From Bryobacterales bacterium (lineage in GTDB: Bacteria; Acidobacteriota; Terriglobia; Bryobacterales; Bryobacteraceae): 62,328 bases of DNA. A program made the position numbers and the translations under genes. The stretch covers positions 1 to 62,328 of the forward strand of contig PLDF01000497.1 in assembly GCA_003135055.1 (NCBI GenBank), given 5' to 3'. Of this stretch, positions 18,108 to 26,732 are shown in pieces. Position 1 is the stretch's first letter. Each line of letters opens with the position of its first letter. The notes below the pieces were generated by a model. That model worked only from the letters and a program-made list of their open reading frames with translations, was not told the origin of the DNA and did no database searches.

Positions 18108-18216
18108 GCCGCCAATCCTGGCTTGCGGGCTTTCCGGCGAAGTGGGCCGCGAAAATTTGCGCCGGGTCGAAAAAGCCGCCTGAAAGGCGGCTGCAGCCAG
18201 GATTGGCTGCCCCACA
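18108..18216. repeat. Hairpin repeat (GCAGCCAGGATTGGCTGC family)
   Basis: The right half has GCCGCC-tgaaa-GGCGGC and GCAGCCAggatTGGCTGC followed by CCCCAC; the left end is a diverged inverted copy (CCGCCAATCCTGGCTTGC). The unit fills the gap between the two ADOP genes and matches 26605-26725. Confidence 0.7.
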
Positions 18217-18259
18217 AGGAGACGCGCTACTCACCAATTTGGTAGCTATAGCTACTCTA

Positions 18260-20896
18260 CTATTCGCTGCGCAGCATACTAACCGGGTCGATTCGGACCG
18301 CGTGGATTACCGCCGGCAGCGCCGCCACCAGCGCAACTGCCAGAACGATCAGCGACGGAATCGCCAGCATCGCCGGGTCGGTAGCTTTCACCTGGTAGAA
18401 CAGCGCCTCGATGTATCGCGACGATGCAAGGCCGAGCGCCAGACCCGCCAGCCCACCGGCGCACACCATGGACAAGACATCCACGGCCACCAGCCGCGCG
18501 ATGCCGCCGGCTTGCGCGCCAATCGCAATGCGGATGCCGATTTCCTTCCGCCGCTGCAATACGGAGTAGTCCAATACGCCATACAGGCCAATGCCCGCGA
18601 GCAAGAGCGAGACCGCCGCGAAGAACAGAGCCAGCATTGCCAGCAGCCGCTCCCGCACGGTTTGCGCCTGCACCAACTCCAACTGTGGACGGATGTTGCT
18701 GACGCGAAATTCCGCCCGCGCCTGCGGCACTATCCGGCGCAGCGTGGATGCCAGCGCCATCGGATTCGCACTGAACGTCCGGACCATGAACGTCGCCCTC
18801 TGTACCGGCTGCAATGCGCCCTTGGCGTCGACCGAATGGAACGGTACAAAGGCCACGGGCGGAGTGGCCTCACGCACGTTGCGATAGGGAGCGTCGCGGA
18901 CCACGCCCACCACCTGATAAACGCTGCTGCCTTTCGCGATCGACTGTCCTATAGGATTCTCGTTGAAGTATTGCCTAACAAAAGTTTGGTTGACGATCGC
19001 AACGCCGGGAGAAGTGTCGTTCGGGCGAAAGTCTCTCCCCGCTATCAACGGGATTTTCATGGCGTCCATCCAACCCGGTGAGACGTTCAGAAAGTAAGCC
19101 AGAACCGGGCCTGGAGGCGCGCCGTTGACCGAGACGAATCCGTTCCAGGCGTTCCCGCCGAGCAGCGGCCACCCAGACAAAGCCACCGCCTCCACGCCCG
19201 GGGTCGTACGCAGACGCTCAGCCACCTGCTCCCAGAAGACCGGCGCCTCCGGACCTTGCGTCACCGTGTCGACCGCCAGCAGCCGGTCGGCGAAGAACCC
19301 CGTCGGCCGATGAGAGAGCCGGTCGAACGTGGCCGCAAACAGCCCCGCTACGAACAACACCAGAAAACAGAAAGCTACTTGGACCGCGATCAGCGCATGC
19401 ATCAGGCGCCGCCGCGAGTGCGGGTCCGATCCGCCTTTGAGTGCGCTCGCAGGCTTGACCGCCGAGGCGCGTAGCGCCGGCGCCAGACCAAAGAGCAACG
19501 TCACCACCACGGTCAGCGCCAGTCCAAACCCGAGCACCCGCCAGTCCGCAGGCAGAGACAGCCGCGCGGGGTTGTCCACCGGATTAATCATGCTCACCAC
19601 GAATGGCGCCGACCACCACGCGAACCATCCGCCCATGGCTGCCGCCAGAATCCCCAGCCACGCGCTCTCCACCAGCACCAGTTGCACCAGCCGCCACCGC
19701 CCCGCGCCGATGGAAACGCGCAGCGCCATCTCGCGAGCCCGTGCCGCTGCCTGAGCCGTCATCAGGTTGGCGACGTTGGCGCACGCAATCAGCAGCACCA
19801 GCGCCACCAATACGCCCATTGCGGCCAGCGCAACGCGGTAATCCGTCTGCAAGCCGGAGGCGCCGCCGGCGGCTGGTTCCAAAACCAATTTCAGGTCGAG
19901 GAATTTTTCGATATTCTCCCGGCTCATGCCGATGAACCCTTTGGAGCGCTCCCGTTCGAACGCCCGCGAGGTTGCGTCCAGTCTCGCGCGAAGGGGTTCC
20001 AGCGCAACCCCCGGCTGCACGCGCGCCATCGTCCGCATCCACGTCGAGTCGTCGCGAACCACCTGAGGATGCATCATGGTGGGCAGGAAAACGTCGGTCA
20101 CGACGCCCGGTTCCGTGCCGGTGAAGGGGGCGGCGACAACTCCCGCGATTTCGAATTGACCATCGCCCAAGCGAAACGTACGCCCGATGATTTTCGGGTC
20201 CTGCGCGAAGCGGCGCGTCCAATAGTCGTGAGACAGCACGGCGTACGGGTGCGCGCCCGGCTTGAGGTCGTCGTTTTCAGTCAGCAGCCTTCCCAGCGCC
20301 GGCCGGAGCACGAATTGGGTGAACATCCAGCCGGAAACGTACTGCACACAGGCCTTTTCCATTTCCCGATCGGACTTGTAAGTCAGATCCATACGCTCCG
20401 CGTAGGAGACGGCGATCAACTCGGCCTGACCCTTCACCGCGGCGCGCATCAGGCGGAAGTCGGGATACGCCCACATGTCGGCCGTTCGGACCTGGCCATC
20501 GAAATCGATTCCCTGACGAGCGAGGGTGTAGAGTTGCTCGGGTTTAGCCACCGGCAATGGCCGCAGCAGCAGGGCGTCGATCAGCCGGAATGCGGAGGTG
20601 CAGGCGCCGATGGCGAGGGCCAGCGAGAGGATGGCCGCGGCGGACGTCACCTTTCGCTTCATGAGCTGCCGCCAGCCGAAGACGGCGTCGGCACGGAGCG
20701 ATTCGAGCCACGGGATGAGCCGGATGTCGCGGCTTTCTTCGCTGCGCCGCAGCGCAGAGCCGAACGCTTGGCGCGCTTCGGCGGGGTCGCGCCCGTGCGC
20801 GATGGCTTCATCGATATGCGAGTGGAGCTCTTCGTCGATTTCGCGGCTCAGACCGTCGACGCGAAGCAGATTTGCGATTCGCGACCAAAGCGACAT
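18260..20896 (-). CDS. ADOP-type permease with N-terminal prefix domain
   Basis: An 878-residue permease. It begins with the cytoplasmic 'permease prefix' domain (LSREIDEELHSHIDEAIAHG, residues 15-34) typical of many ADOPs, then WRQLMKRKVTSAAAILSLALAIGACTSAF as the first helix, a MacB-like domain, an FtsX block (LLIACANVANLMTAQAAARAREMALRVSIG) and the duplicated half ending AVIHAVRIDPVSMLRSE. The start is well supported by TAGGAGG about nine bases upstream. The PadR gene 180 bp upstream on the same strand is the probable regulator, as is usual for this gene pair. The transported substrate is unknown. Confidence 0.92.
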   Translation of the reverse strand: MSLWSRIANLLRVDGLSREIDEELHSHIDEAIAHGRDPAEARQAFGSALRRSEESRDIRLIPWLESLRADAVFGWRQLMKRKVTSAAAILSLALAIGACTSAFRLIDALLLRPLPVAKPEQLYTLARQGIDFDGQVRTADMWAYPDFRLMRAAVKGQAELIAVSYAERMDLTYKSDREMEKACVQYVSGWMFTQFVLRPALGRLLTENDDLKPGAHPYAVLSHDYWTRRFAQDPKIIGRTFRLGDGQFEIAGVVAAPFTGTEPGVVTDVFLPTMMHPQVVRDDSTWMRTMARVQPGVALEPLRARLDATSRAFERERSKGFIGMSRENIEKFLDLKLVLEPAAGGASGLQTDYRVALAAMGVLVALVLLIACANVANLMTAQAAARAREMALRVSIGAGRWRLVQLVLVESAWLGILAAAMGGWFAWWSAPFVVSMINPVDNPARLSLPADWRVLGFGLALTVVVTLLFGLAPALRASAVKPASALKGGSDPHSRRRLMHALIAVQVAFCFLVLFVAGLFAATFDRLSHRPTGFFADRLLAVDTVTQGPEAPVFWEQVAERLRTTPGVEAVALSGWPLLGGNAWNGFVSVNGAPPGPVLAYFLNVSPGWMDAMKIPLIAGRDFRPNDTSPGVAIVNQTFVRQYFNENPIGQSIAKGSSVYQVVGVVRDAPYRNVREATPPVAFVPFHSVDAKGALQPVQRATFMVRTFSANPMALASTLRRIVPQARAEFRVSNIRPQLELVQAQTVRERLLAMLALFFAAVSLLLAGIGLYGVLDYSVLQRRKEIGIRIAIGAQAGGIARLVAVDVLSMVCAGGLAGLALGLASSRYIEALFYQVKATDPAMLAIPSLIVLAVALVAALPAVIHAVRIDPVSMLRSE

Positions 20897-20975
20897 ATTT
20901 TAAAACCTCCTAAAGCTGCTTTGCTACACCAGCGTCCCGACTCATGGGGACGCGTCTTTCGCGAAGCTAAAAACC

Positions 20976-21021
20976 GCGTTCACACGAGTGTGAACGCGGC
21001 ACGCAAGAGTGCGTGCGCCAC
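20976..21021. repeat. Double-hairpin repeat, copy 1
   Basis: Two consecutive hairpins: GCGTTCACA-CGAG-TGTGAACGC and GGCACGCA-AGAG-TGCGTGCGCC. Both loops are NGAG. Copies occur at 22904-22949 and 30112-30157. Confidence 0.85.
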
Positions 21022-21077
21022 GGGCTGGGCAGGCAGCGCAGCCAGCGCTGGAGATCTTCGTCGATTTCCCGACATAG

Positions 21078-21407
21078 TTAAGCCATCCTCAGAACGCGAT
21101 TTACGGCCGACGTCACCGCTTGCCAGCGCGACTCTTCCGCGGCAAGCTGCTGCTTGCCCCCCGCCGTCAATTCATAGATGCGCGCTCTGCGCCCGGTGTC
21201 TTTCACGATCCATTCGGCGCGAATCCAGCCGGCTTCCTCCATCCGGTGGAGCGCCGGATAGAGCGAGCCTTCCTCGACGCGGAGCACTTCCGCGGACATG
21301 CCCTGGATGGCGGACATGATGGCGTAGCCGTGAAGGCGCGGCCGGCGCGAGAGGATCTTCAACACCAGCAGATCGAGCGAGCCTTGCAGAGAATCGGGCT
21401 TGGGCAT
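21078..21407 (-). CDS. PadR-family regulator associated with ADOP permease
   Basis: A 109-residue PadR winged-helix protein beginning MPKPDSLQGSLDLLVLKILS, with the recognition segment VLRVEEGSLYPALHRMEEAGWI and the wing TGRRARIYELTAGGKQQL, all typical of the ADOP-linked PadR subgroup. The gene is upstream of the 878-residue permease, in the same direction, with a double-hairpin repeat between them. Upstream of its ATG lies the palindrome AGACGTCT (21412-21419) next to ATGTATTT, a plausible self-operator; no obvious Shine-Dalgarno sequence is present. Confidence 0.88.
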   Translation of the reverse strand: MPKPDSLQGSLDLLVLKILSRRPRLHGYAIMSAIQGMSAEVLRVEEGSLYPALHRMEEAGWIRAEWIVKDTGRRARIYELTAGGKQQLAAEESRWQAVTSAVNRVLRMA

Positions 21408-21531
21408 ACTCAGACGTCTAAATACATATACCGACGGGTGGCGGAAAGGTTACGAAAAAAGTTCGGCCCGCTGTTTTTGCTTTCCGGAAAGCCCTGAACA
21501 AGGCGCCGATTCCGACGGAAGGATGGGCTGT

Positions 21532-22236
21532 TCAGGCGGCGCCTCCGGGCTCATTCGCGCGTAGCGGCGTGGGGGGATGGGCGGCGGACGGTTTGGCGGG
21601 AACGCGGCCGGCGGCCGAGGCGGCCTGGGAGGGGCGATAGCCGGCTGAAAGCCGGCTACAGCCAGGATTGGCTGCCCCGCTAAGTGGTTCGGAATCAGTG
21701 GGTTGGTCTGGAGGGGGTGCGGCGGGTGTGGTTGCGTCCGGCAGGTGTTCGGAAGTGGGACTAGGGTCGTTTGGTAAATCGACTGTGCGGAGCAAAATGA
21801 AGGTGCGGAGGGCGCGCTGATACATGAGGTGCTGACGGGTCTCATAGCGGTGCAACAAGGGTAAAGTTGGCGCGGCGGCCAGGCGATCGAAGGCGGCGGC
21901 CATGCGGTCCGCGTTGTTGCCATCGGGTTGGAGTGCAATCTGTTTATCGAGCAAAGCGGTTTCGATGGACCAGGCGCGGCGTTGACGCCAATAAGCGGCG
22001 CACATTTCCTCGATCATGCCGAACTCGACTTCGCCGGCGGGCCGGAAGCGGTCGACGTGCTGCTGCAGGAGAATCAGGAAGTTCTCGCGCGATTCGTGCT
22101 CCAGAACGATACCTTTGGCGCAGAGGCCGTGACGGAGAGCGTTCAGCGAGGAGCGTTCTTTTCCCGCTGGTGTGGACGGCCCTTTAGAGAGGGCGCCGTT
22201 AGCTTTCGACGATTGAACTCTTCTCAGTGAAGACAT
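21532..22236 (-). CDS. Protein of unknown function with KANGALSKGP...SLNALRHGL motif
   Basis: A 234-residue protein of a family that is multicopy in Acidobacteriota and has no known role. The conserved N-terminal part is SSKANGALSKGPSTPAGKER then SSLNALRHGL, followed by a helical middle (residues ~45-135) with EEMCAAYWRQRRAWSIETALLDKQI. The C-terminal ~90 residues are low in complexity and include SGAANPGCSRLSAGYRPSQA, which is simply the translation of a dispersed hairpin repeat (21638-21682) inserted in frame, so the original C-terminus was probably different. The ATG at 22236 was preferred to a TTG five codons upstream. Confidence 0.7.
   Translation of the reverse strand: MSSLRRVQSSKANGALSKGPSTPAGKERSSLNALRHGLCAKGIVLEHESRENFLILLQQHVDRFRPAGEVEFGMIEEMCAAYWRQRRAWSIETALLDKQIALQPDGNNADRMAAAFDRLAAAPTLPLLHRYETRQHLMYQRALRTFILLRTVDLPNDPSPTSEHLPDATTPAAPPPDQPTDSEPLSGAANPGCSRLSAGYRPSQAASAAGRVPAKPSAAHPPTPLRANEPGGAA
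21638..21682. repeat. Hairpin repeat inside the 3' part of a coding region
   Basis: AGCCGGCTGAAAGCCGGCT followed by ACAGCCAGGATTGGCTGCCC, the same family as 26605-26725. It is read through in frame by the gene at 21532-22236. Confidence 0.8.
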
Positions 22237-22482
22237 TGGTTTAGTTTCCAATACTAAGTTAGTACGGAGGGAAGGGGGTAATCAGAGTAAGTTGAGGGTA
22301 AGTTGTTGTATCTATAGGCGGAAATATTTTGCACTTTCGAGTGATTCGGGTTTTGGCGGAAAACGGCGCTTGCGGCCAGCGGTCCGGATAAATGCGCGTT
22401 TGTCACTTAACCGCGGAGATTAATGCAGTTGCGGGGGTTATATGAGTGTACGAGCCCTCAACATAGCCGCCGCGCAAGCCGA

Positions 22483-22680
22483 TCATCCAGGATGTCGATC
22501 CCGCAGCCGCTTTGCCATGACTCGGCAGGCTGCCGGGGAAACGTCAATGCCGATCCATTGGCGCCCAAGAGCTTGTGCTGCTTCCAGAGCAGTGCGGCAT
22601 CCGCAAAAAGCGTCTACGCCGACATCGTTCTCGTTGCCGCTTCCTGTCTTTTCCGCCGATCCGGCCCTCACTATCCACAT
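22483..22680 (-). pseudogene. C-terminal fragment of a DNA methyltransferase
   Basis: The minus strand reads DVGVDAFCGCRTALEAAQALGR then QWIGIDVSPAACRVMAKRLRD. This is the motif I (normally DPFCGCGTA) and following helix of N4/N6 amino-methyltransferases of the beta class (motif I located near the C-terminus). Motif I is degenerate (CGCR) and the catalytic DPPY/SPPY part is missing, so it is non-functional debris. Confidence 0.65.
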
Positions 22681-22903
22681 TCAGCAATTTGCCGGGTGCG
22701 CGAGACCATCCCGCTCGATCTCAATACAGGGCGTGAACGCCAATCCAATTCGAAGGCGGCACCGATTACGGTCTGCCGGAGAGGCAGCGGGGCAACCCCA
22801 CGCCCATGCCCGTGGCCAGCCTAGGAGAAAAGGAATTGTTCAGGTGAACGCTACTCCCGGCAAAACGGGGTGCTCATTAACCGGCTAATCTGTGAAACAT
22901 GTC

Positions 22904-22949
22904 GCGTTCACAGGAGTGTGAACGCTGCACGCATGAGTGCGTGCGCTAC
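22904..22949. repeat. Double-hairpin repeat, copy 2
   Basis: GCGTTCACA-GGAG-TGTGAACGC then GCACGCA-TGAG-TGCGTGC, ending CTAC. It lies ~95 bp upstream of the metH start codon. Confidence 0.85.
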
Positions 22950-23042
22950 GTCGGCAGAGGGCTGTCGATGCTCTGCTGCTATACTGGTAGTAGGCCAGAC
23001 CGTAAGCCCCTGCAAGAATTAAGTACAAGTACCCCCTTCCCT

Positions 23043-26000
23043 ATGACAACAGCCGCAGAGCGTCAAAAAGCGCTCCAAGAAATCCTGGAGCAACGTATCC
23101 TCATTCTCGATGGGGCCATGGGGAGCATGCTGCACCAGCGGATTACGGTCGCCGACTTCGGAGGGCCGGAGTTCGACAATTGTTGCGAAAACGTGCTCCG
23201 CACGCGGCCCGACATTATCCTCGGCATTCACCGCGCCTACTTCGCCGCCGGATCGGACATGGTGGAGACCGATTCGTTCGGCGGACACCGGCTCACGCTG
23301 GCGGATTTCAAGCTGCAAGACCACGTTCACGAATTGAATTTCACGGCGGCGAAACTGGCGCGGCAAGCCGCGGACGAGTTCTCGACGGGGTCGCGGCCGC
23401 GCTTCGTGGCCGGATCGATGGGGCCTACGACCAGATCGATCTCGGTCTTGGGAGGCGTCACTTTCCAGGAGTTGACGGACGGCTACTACGAGCAGGCGAA
23501 GGCGCTGGTGGAAGGCGGCGTCGACGTGCTGCTGGTGGAAACGTGCAACGACACGCTGACGGTGAAATCCGCTTTGATCGCTATCGAACGGCTCAAGCGC
23601 GAGCTTGGGTTGCAGATTCCGGTGATGGTCTCGGGAACCATCGAAAGGAACGGCGGGGCCATGCTGGCCGGTCAGCCCGCCGAGGCGTTCTGCGCTTCGA
23701 TTTCCCACGCCGATCTGCTTTCCATAGGACTCAACTGCGCGACCGGTCCGGAACTAATGACCGATCACATGCGCACCGTCAGCGAAATGTCTCCGGTGCG
23801 CGTCTCCTGTTATCCCAATGCGGGCCTGCCGGACGAGGAAGGCAAGTTTCGCGAGACGCCGACTTCGCTGGCGTCGCAACTGGAGCGCTTCGTCAACAAC
23901 GGCTGGATCAACATTATCGGCGGCTGCTGCGGAACGACCGACGAACACATCAAGGCGATCGCTCAAATGGTGGAAGGCAAGCGTCCGAGGCCGTTTCCCA
24001 AGCGCAGCCACCGCGCGTACTACGCCGGCAAAGAACTGGTGGAGGCGGAAGACAGCAGCCGCCCGCTGATTGTGGGCGAGCGAACCAACGTCATCGGCTC
24101 GCGGCTTTTCAAAAACATGGTGGCCGAAGAGAAGTGGGAAGAGGCAACGGAGATCGCGCGCTGGCAGGTCAAGAACGGCGCGCACATCATCGACGTGTGC
24201 CTGCAAAGCACGGACCGCGACGAAATCGAGGACATTCCGCCGTTCTACGAGAAGCTGCTGCGCAAGATCAGTGCGCCGGTGATGATCGACACCACCGACC
24301 CTCGCGGCATCGAGCTGGCGCTGACCTACTGCCAGGGCAAGAGCATCATCAATTCCATCAACCTGGAGGATGGCGAAGAGAAGTTCGAGCGCATCTGCCC
24401 CATTGCGCGGCGATTTGGCGCTGCGCTGGTAGTGGGCTCGATCGACGAAGATAAGCTGCAGGCGCAGGCATTCACGCGGGAGCGCAAACTGGCCGTGGCC
24501 GAGCGCTCCACCAAGCTGCTGACGGAGAAATACGGCATTCCGCCCGAAGACATCATCATCGACCCGCTGGTGTTTCCGTGCGCCACCGGCGACGCGAATT
24601 ATATCGGCGCGGCCGTCGAAACCATCGAAGGCATCCGGCTGGTGAAAGAGAACGTGCCGTTTGTCAAAACGGTTCTCGGCATTTCGAACATCTCGTTCGG
24701 GCTGCCCGCGTCCGCCCGCGAAGTAGTGAACTCGGTCTTCTTGTATTACTGCACCAAAGCCGGGCTCGACCTGGCCATTGTCAACGCCGAAAAGCTGGAG
24801 CGCTTCGCCTCGATTCCCGAAGAGGAGCGCCGCTTGGTGGAGAATCTGCTCTTCAATCGCCCCGCGGTGGATGCCGCCGACGAATCGCTGCGCAATGCGC
24901 CGGAGGATTGGCGGCAGCAATCGGCGGAGCAGAAGGCCGCGCTCAACCAGTTCCATATCGGCGCCGTCACCGACCATTTCCGCGGAACTACGAAGCGCGA
25001 GAAACAGCGCGCGGCGGACCTGCCGCTCGACCAGCGTTTAGCCAATTACATCATCGAAGGCACGAAAGACGGCCTCATCGACGACCTCAACCGCAAATTG
25101 GCCGAGGGCGCCGGACCGCTCGAAATCGTCAACGGTCCGCTGATGGCGGGCATGAGCGAGGTAGGGCGGCTCTTCAATAACAATGAGCTGATTGTGGCGG
25201 AAGTGCTGCAATCGGCCGAAGCCATGAAGGCCTCGGTGAACCATCTCGAGCAGTTCATGGAGAAATCGGAGACGGCCGCGCGCGGCAAGGTGATGCTGGC
25301 CACGGTCAAGGGCGACGTCCACGATATCGGCAAGAATCTGGTGGAGATCATTCTGGCCAACAACGGCTATGAGGTGGTGAACCTGGGCATCAAGGTGCCG
25401 CCGGACCAGTTGATTCAGGCGTTCCACGAGCACAAGCCGGACGCCATCGGGCTTTCGGGCCTTCTGGTCAAGAGCACGCAACAGATGGTGATCACCGCGA
25501 CCGATCTCAAGATGGCCGGCATCGCCGTGCCGCTGCTGGTGGGCGGCGCCGCGCTATCGGAGAAATTCACGCGCACCAAAATCGCGCCGGCTTACACCCA
25601 GGCAGTCTGTTACGCGAAGGACGCAATGACCGGGCTGAGCCTGATGAATCGGCTGATGGATCCGGCCGAGCGGGCAGGCGTGCTGGCGGCGAACCAGGGC
25701 ATGGAAGCGCCCGCAGCGGTGGCAGTGGCAGTGGAAGAGCTCGCGCCATTGACCACTAAGCGCAGCGCCAAGGTGCGGACCGATATTCCCATTCCCGCCG
25801 CGCCATATACGGAGCGCAAGGTGCGCAACGTGCCGCATCTGGCGGAGGTGTGGAGCTACATCAACCCGTTCATGCTCTACGGCCGGCATCTGGGTTACAA
25901 GGGCAATTTCGAAAAAGCGATGGTGGAGCATGAGCCCAAGGCGGTCGAGCTCTACCATCTCATTGAAGAGGTGAAGCAGGAGGCCTTGCAGTTCATGAAG

Positions 26001-26600
26001 GTGCGCGCCGTGTGGCAATTTTTTGAAGCGGAGCGGGATGGCAATTCGATTAACCTGTTTGAGCCGGGCGCCGCGACTCCGCTGCACACGTTCCGTTTCG
26101 GCCGCCAGCGCCGCGAGAACGGCCTGTGCCTGAGCGATTATATTCTGGAAGCCGACGACGGCCGCCGCGACCATATCGCGATGTTCGTAGTGACCGCGGG
26201 CGCGTGCGTCCGCGAGCGCTCCGAGGAGTTCAAGAAGGCCGGCGAGTTCGTCAAGGCGCACGGCATTCAAGCGCTGGGGATTGAAACCGCCGAGGGCGCC
26301 GCGGAATGGCTGCACCGGCGCATCCGCGAAGACTGGGGTTTCCCGGACTCGCCGACGATGACAATGCAAGAGCGTTTCACCTCGCGATACCGCGGCAAGC
26401 GCTACAGTTTCGGCTACCCCGCGTGCCCCAATCTGGACGATCAGCAGCCGCTCTGGATGCTGCTGCGGCCGGACGAGATCGGCGTGCATTTAACGGAAGG
26501 CATGATGATGGAGCCCGAGGCGAGCGTTAGCGCGCTGGTGTTCCACCATCCGGATTGCGCTTACTTTACGGCGGATGAGAGCGAAGCGGCGATCAGCTAA
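23043..26600 (+). CDS. metH: Cobalamin-dependent methionine synthase
   Basis: MetH transfers a methyl group from methyltetrahydrofolate via cob(I)alamin to homocysteine. The 1185-residue length is close to the 1227 of E. coli. Four modules are present: the homocysteine domain with zinc cysteines Cys232 (LNCATG), Cys295 and Cys296 (GGCCGTTDEH); the pterin domain starting SRPLIVGERTNVIGSRLF with DVCLQSTDRDE; the cap and B12 domain with the DxHxxG loop GDVHDIGKN (His760 as lower cobalt ligand); and the C-terminal reactivation domain (RYRGKRYSFGYPACP, from ~1115) that binds AdoMet for reductive reactivation. The ATG at 23043 was chosen because the longer frame passes through a hairpin repeat. It appears to be a single-gene unit. 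Confidence 0.97.
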   Translation: MTTAAERQKALQEILEQRILILDGAMGSMLHQRITVADFGGPEFDNCCENVLRTRPDIILGIHRAYFAAGSDMVETDSFGGHRLTLADFKLQDHVHELNFTAAKLARQAADEFSTGSRPRFVAGSMGPTTRSISVLGGVTFQELTDGYYEQAKALVEGGVDVLLVETCNDTLTVKSALIAIERLKRELGLQIPVMVSGTIERNGGAMLAGQPAEAFCASISHADLLSIGLNCATGPELMTDHMRTVSEMSPVRVSCYPNAGLPDEEGKFRETPTSLASQLERFVNNGWINIIGGCCGTTDEHIKAIAQMVEGKRPRPFPKRSHRAYYAGKELVEAEDSSRPLIVGERTNVIGSRLFKNMVAEEKWEEATEIARWQVKNGAHIIDVCLQSTDRDEIEDIPPFYEKLLRKISAPVMIDTTDPRGIELALTYCQGKSIINSINLEDGEEKFERICPIARRFGAALVVGSIDEDKLQAQAFTRERKLAVAERSTKLLTEKYGIPPEDIIIDPLVFPCATGDANYIGAAVETIEGIRLVKENVPFVKTVLGISNISFGLPASAREVVNSVFLYYCTKAGLDLAIVNAEKLERFASIPEEERRLVENLLFNRPAVDAADESLRNAPEDWRQQSAEQKAALNQFHIGAVTDHFRGTTKREKQRAADLPLDQRLANYIIEGTKDGLIDDLNRKLAEGAGPLEIVNGPLMAGMSEVGRLFNNNELIVAEVLQSAEAMKASVNHLEQFMEKSETAARGKVMLATVKGDVHDIGKNLVEIILANNGYEVVNLGIKVPPDQLIQAFHEHKPDAIGLSGLLVKSTQQMVITATDLKMAGIAVPLLVGGAALSEKFTRTKIAPAYTQAVCYAKDAMTGLSLMNRLMDPAERAGVLAANQGMEAPAAVAVAVEELAPLTTKRSAKVRTDIPIPAAPYTERKVRNVPHLAEVWSYINPFMLYGRHLGYKGNFEKAMVEHEPKAVELYHLIEEVKQEALQFMKVRAVWQFFEAERDGNSINLFEPGAATPLHTFRFGRQRRENGLCLSDYILEADDGRRDHIAMFVVTAGACVRERSEEFKKAGEFVKAHGIQALGIETAEGAAEWLHRRIREDWGFPDSPTMTMQERFTSRYRGKRYSFGYPACPNLDDQQPLWMLLRPDEIGVHLTEGMMMEPEASVSALVFHHPDCAYFTADESEAAIS

Positions 26601-26604
26601 ACGT

Positions 26605-26725
26605 GTGGGGCAGCCAATCCTGGCTGCAGCCGCGTAGTCAGGCGGCTTTTTCGGACCATGCGCGAGTCTTCGCACCGGACGAGCGCCGGCTGAAAGCCGG
26701 CGGCAGCCAGGATTGGCTGCCCCAC
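26605..26725. repeat. 121-bp element with perfect 23-bp terminal inverted repeats
   Basis: The ends 26605-26627 and 26703-26725 are exact reverse complements (GTGGGGCAGCCAA... and ...TTGGCTGCCCCAC). Each end also forms its own hairpin (GCAGCCA-ggat-TGGCTGC type), and inner hairpins (GCCGGC-tgaaa-GCCGGC) are present. Related units are at 2040, 18108, 21638 and 40090. It lies between convergent genes and may act as a bidirectional terminator. Confidence 0.85.
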
Positions 26726-26732
26726 AATTTCT

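Larger units (their letters stand above)
22237..23042. other. Intergenic region with gene debris and a double hairpin
   Basis: About 800 bp with no intact gene. It contains a methyltransferase fragment on the minus strand (22483-22680), an open but unsupported plus-strand stretch reading GGTDYGLPERQRGNPTPMPV (about 22755-22820), and the second copy of the double hairpin (22904-22949). No cobalamin or SAM riboswitch consensus was seen in front of metH. Confidence 0.6.

Noticed and set aside
22423..22888. Two overlapping plus-strand frames of 133 and 148 codons
   Set aside because: They overlap the minus-strand methyltransferase fragment, lack ribosome binding sites and show no recognisable domain.
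23000..23042. Possible cobalamin or SAM riboswitch before metH
   Set aside because: The leader between the double hairpin and the ATG is under 100 bp and shows neither a B12-box nor a SAM-motif core.
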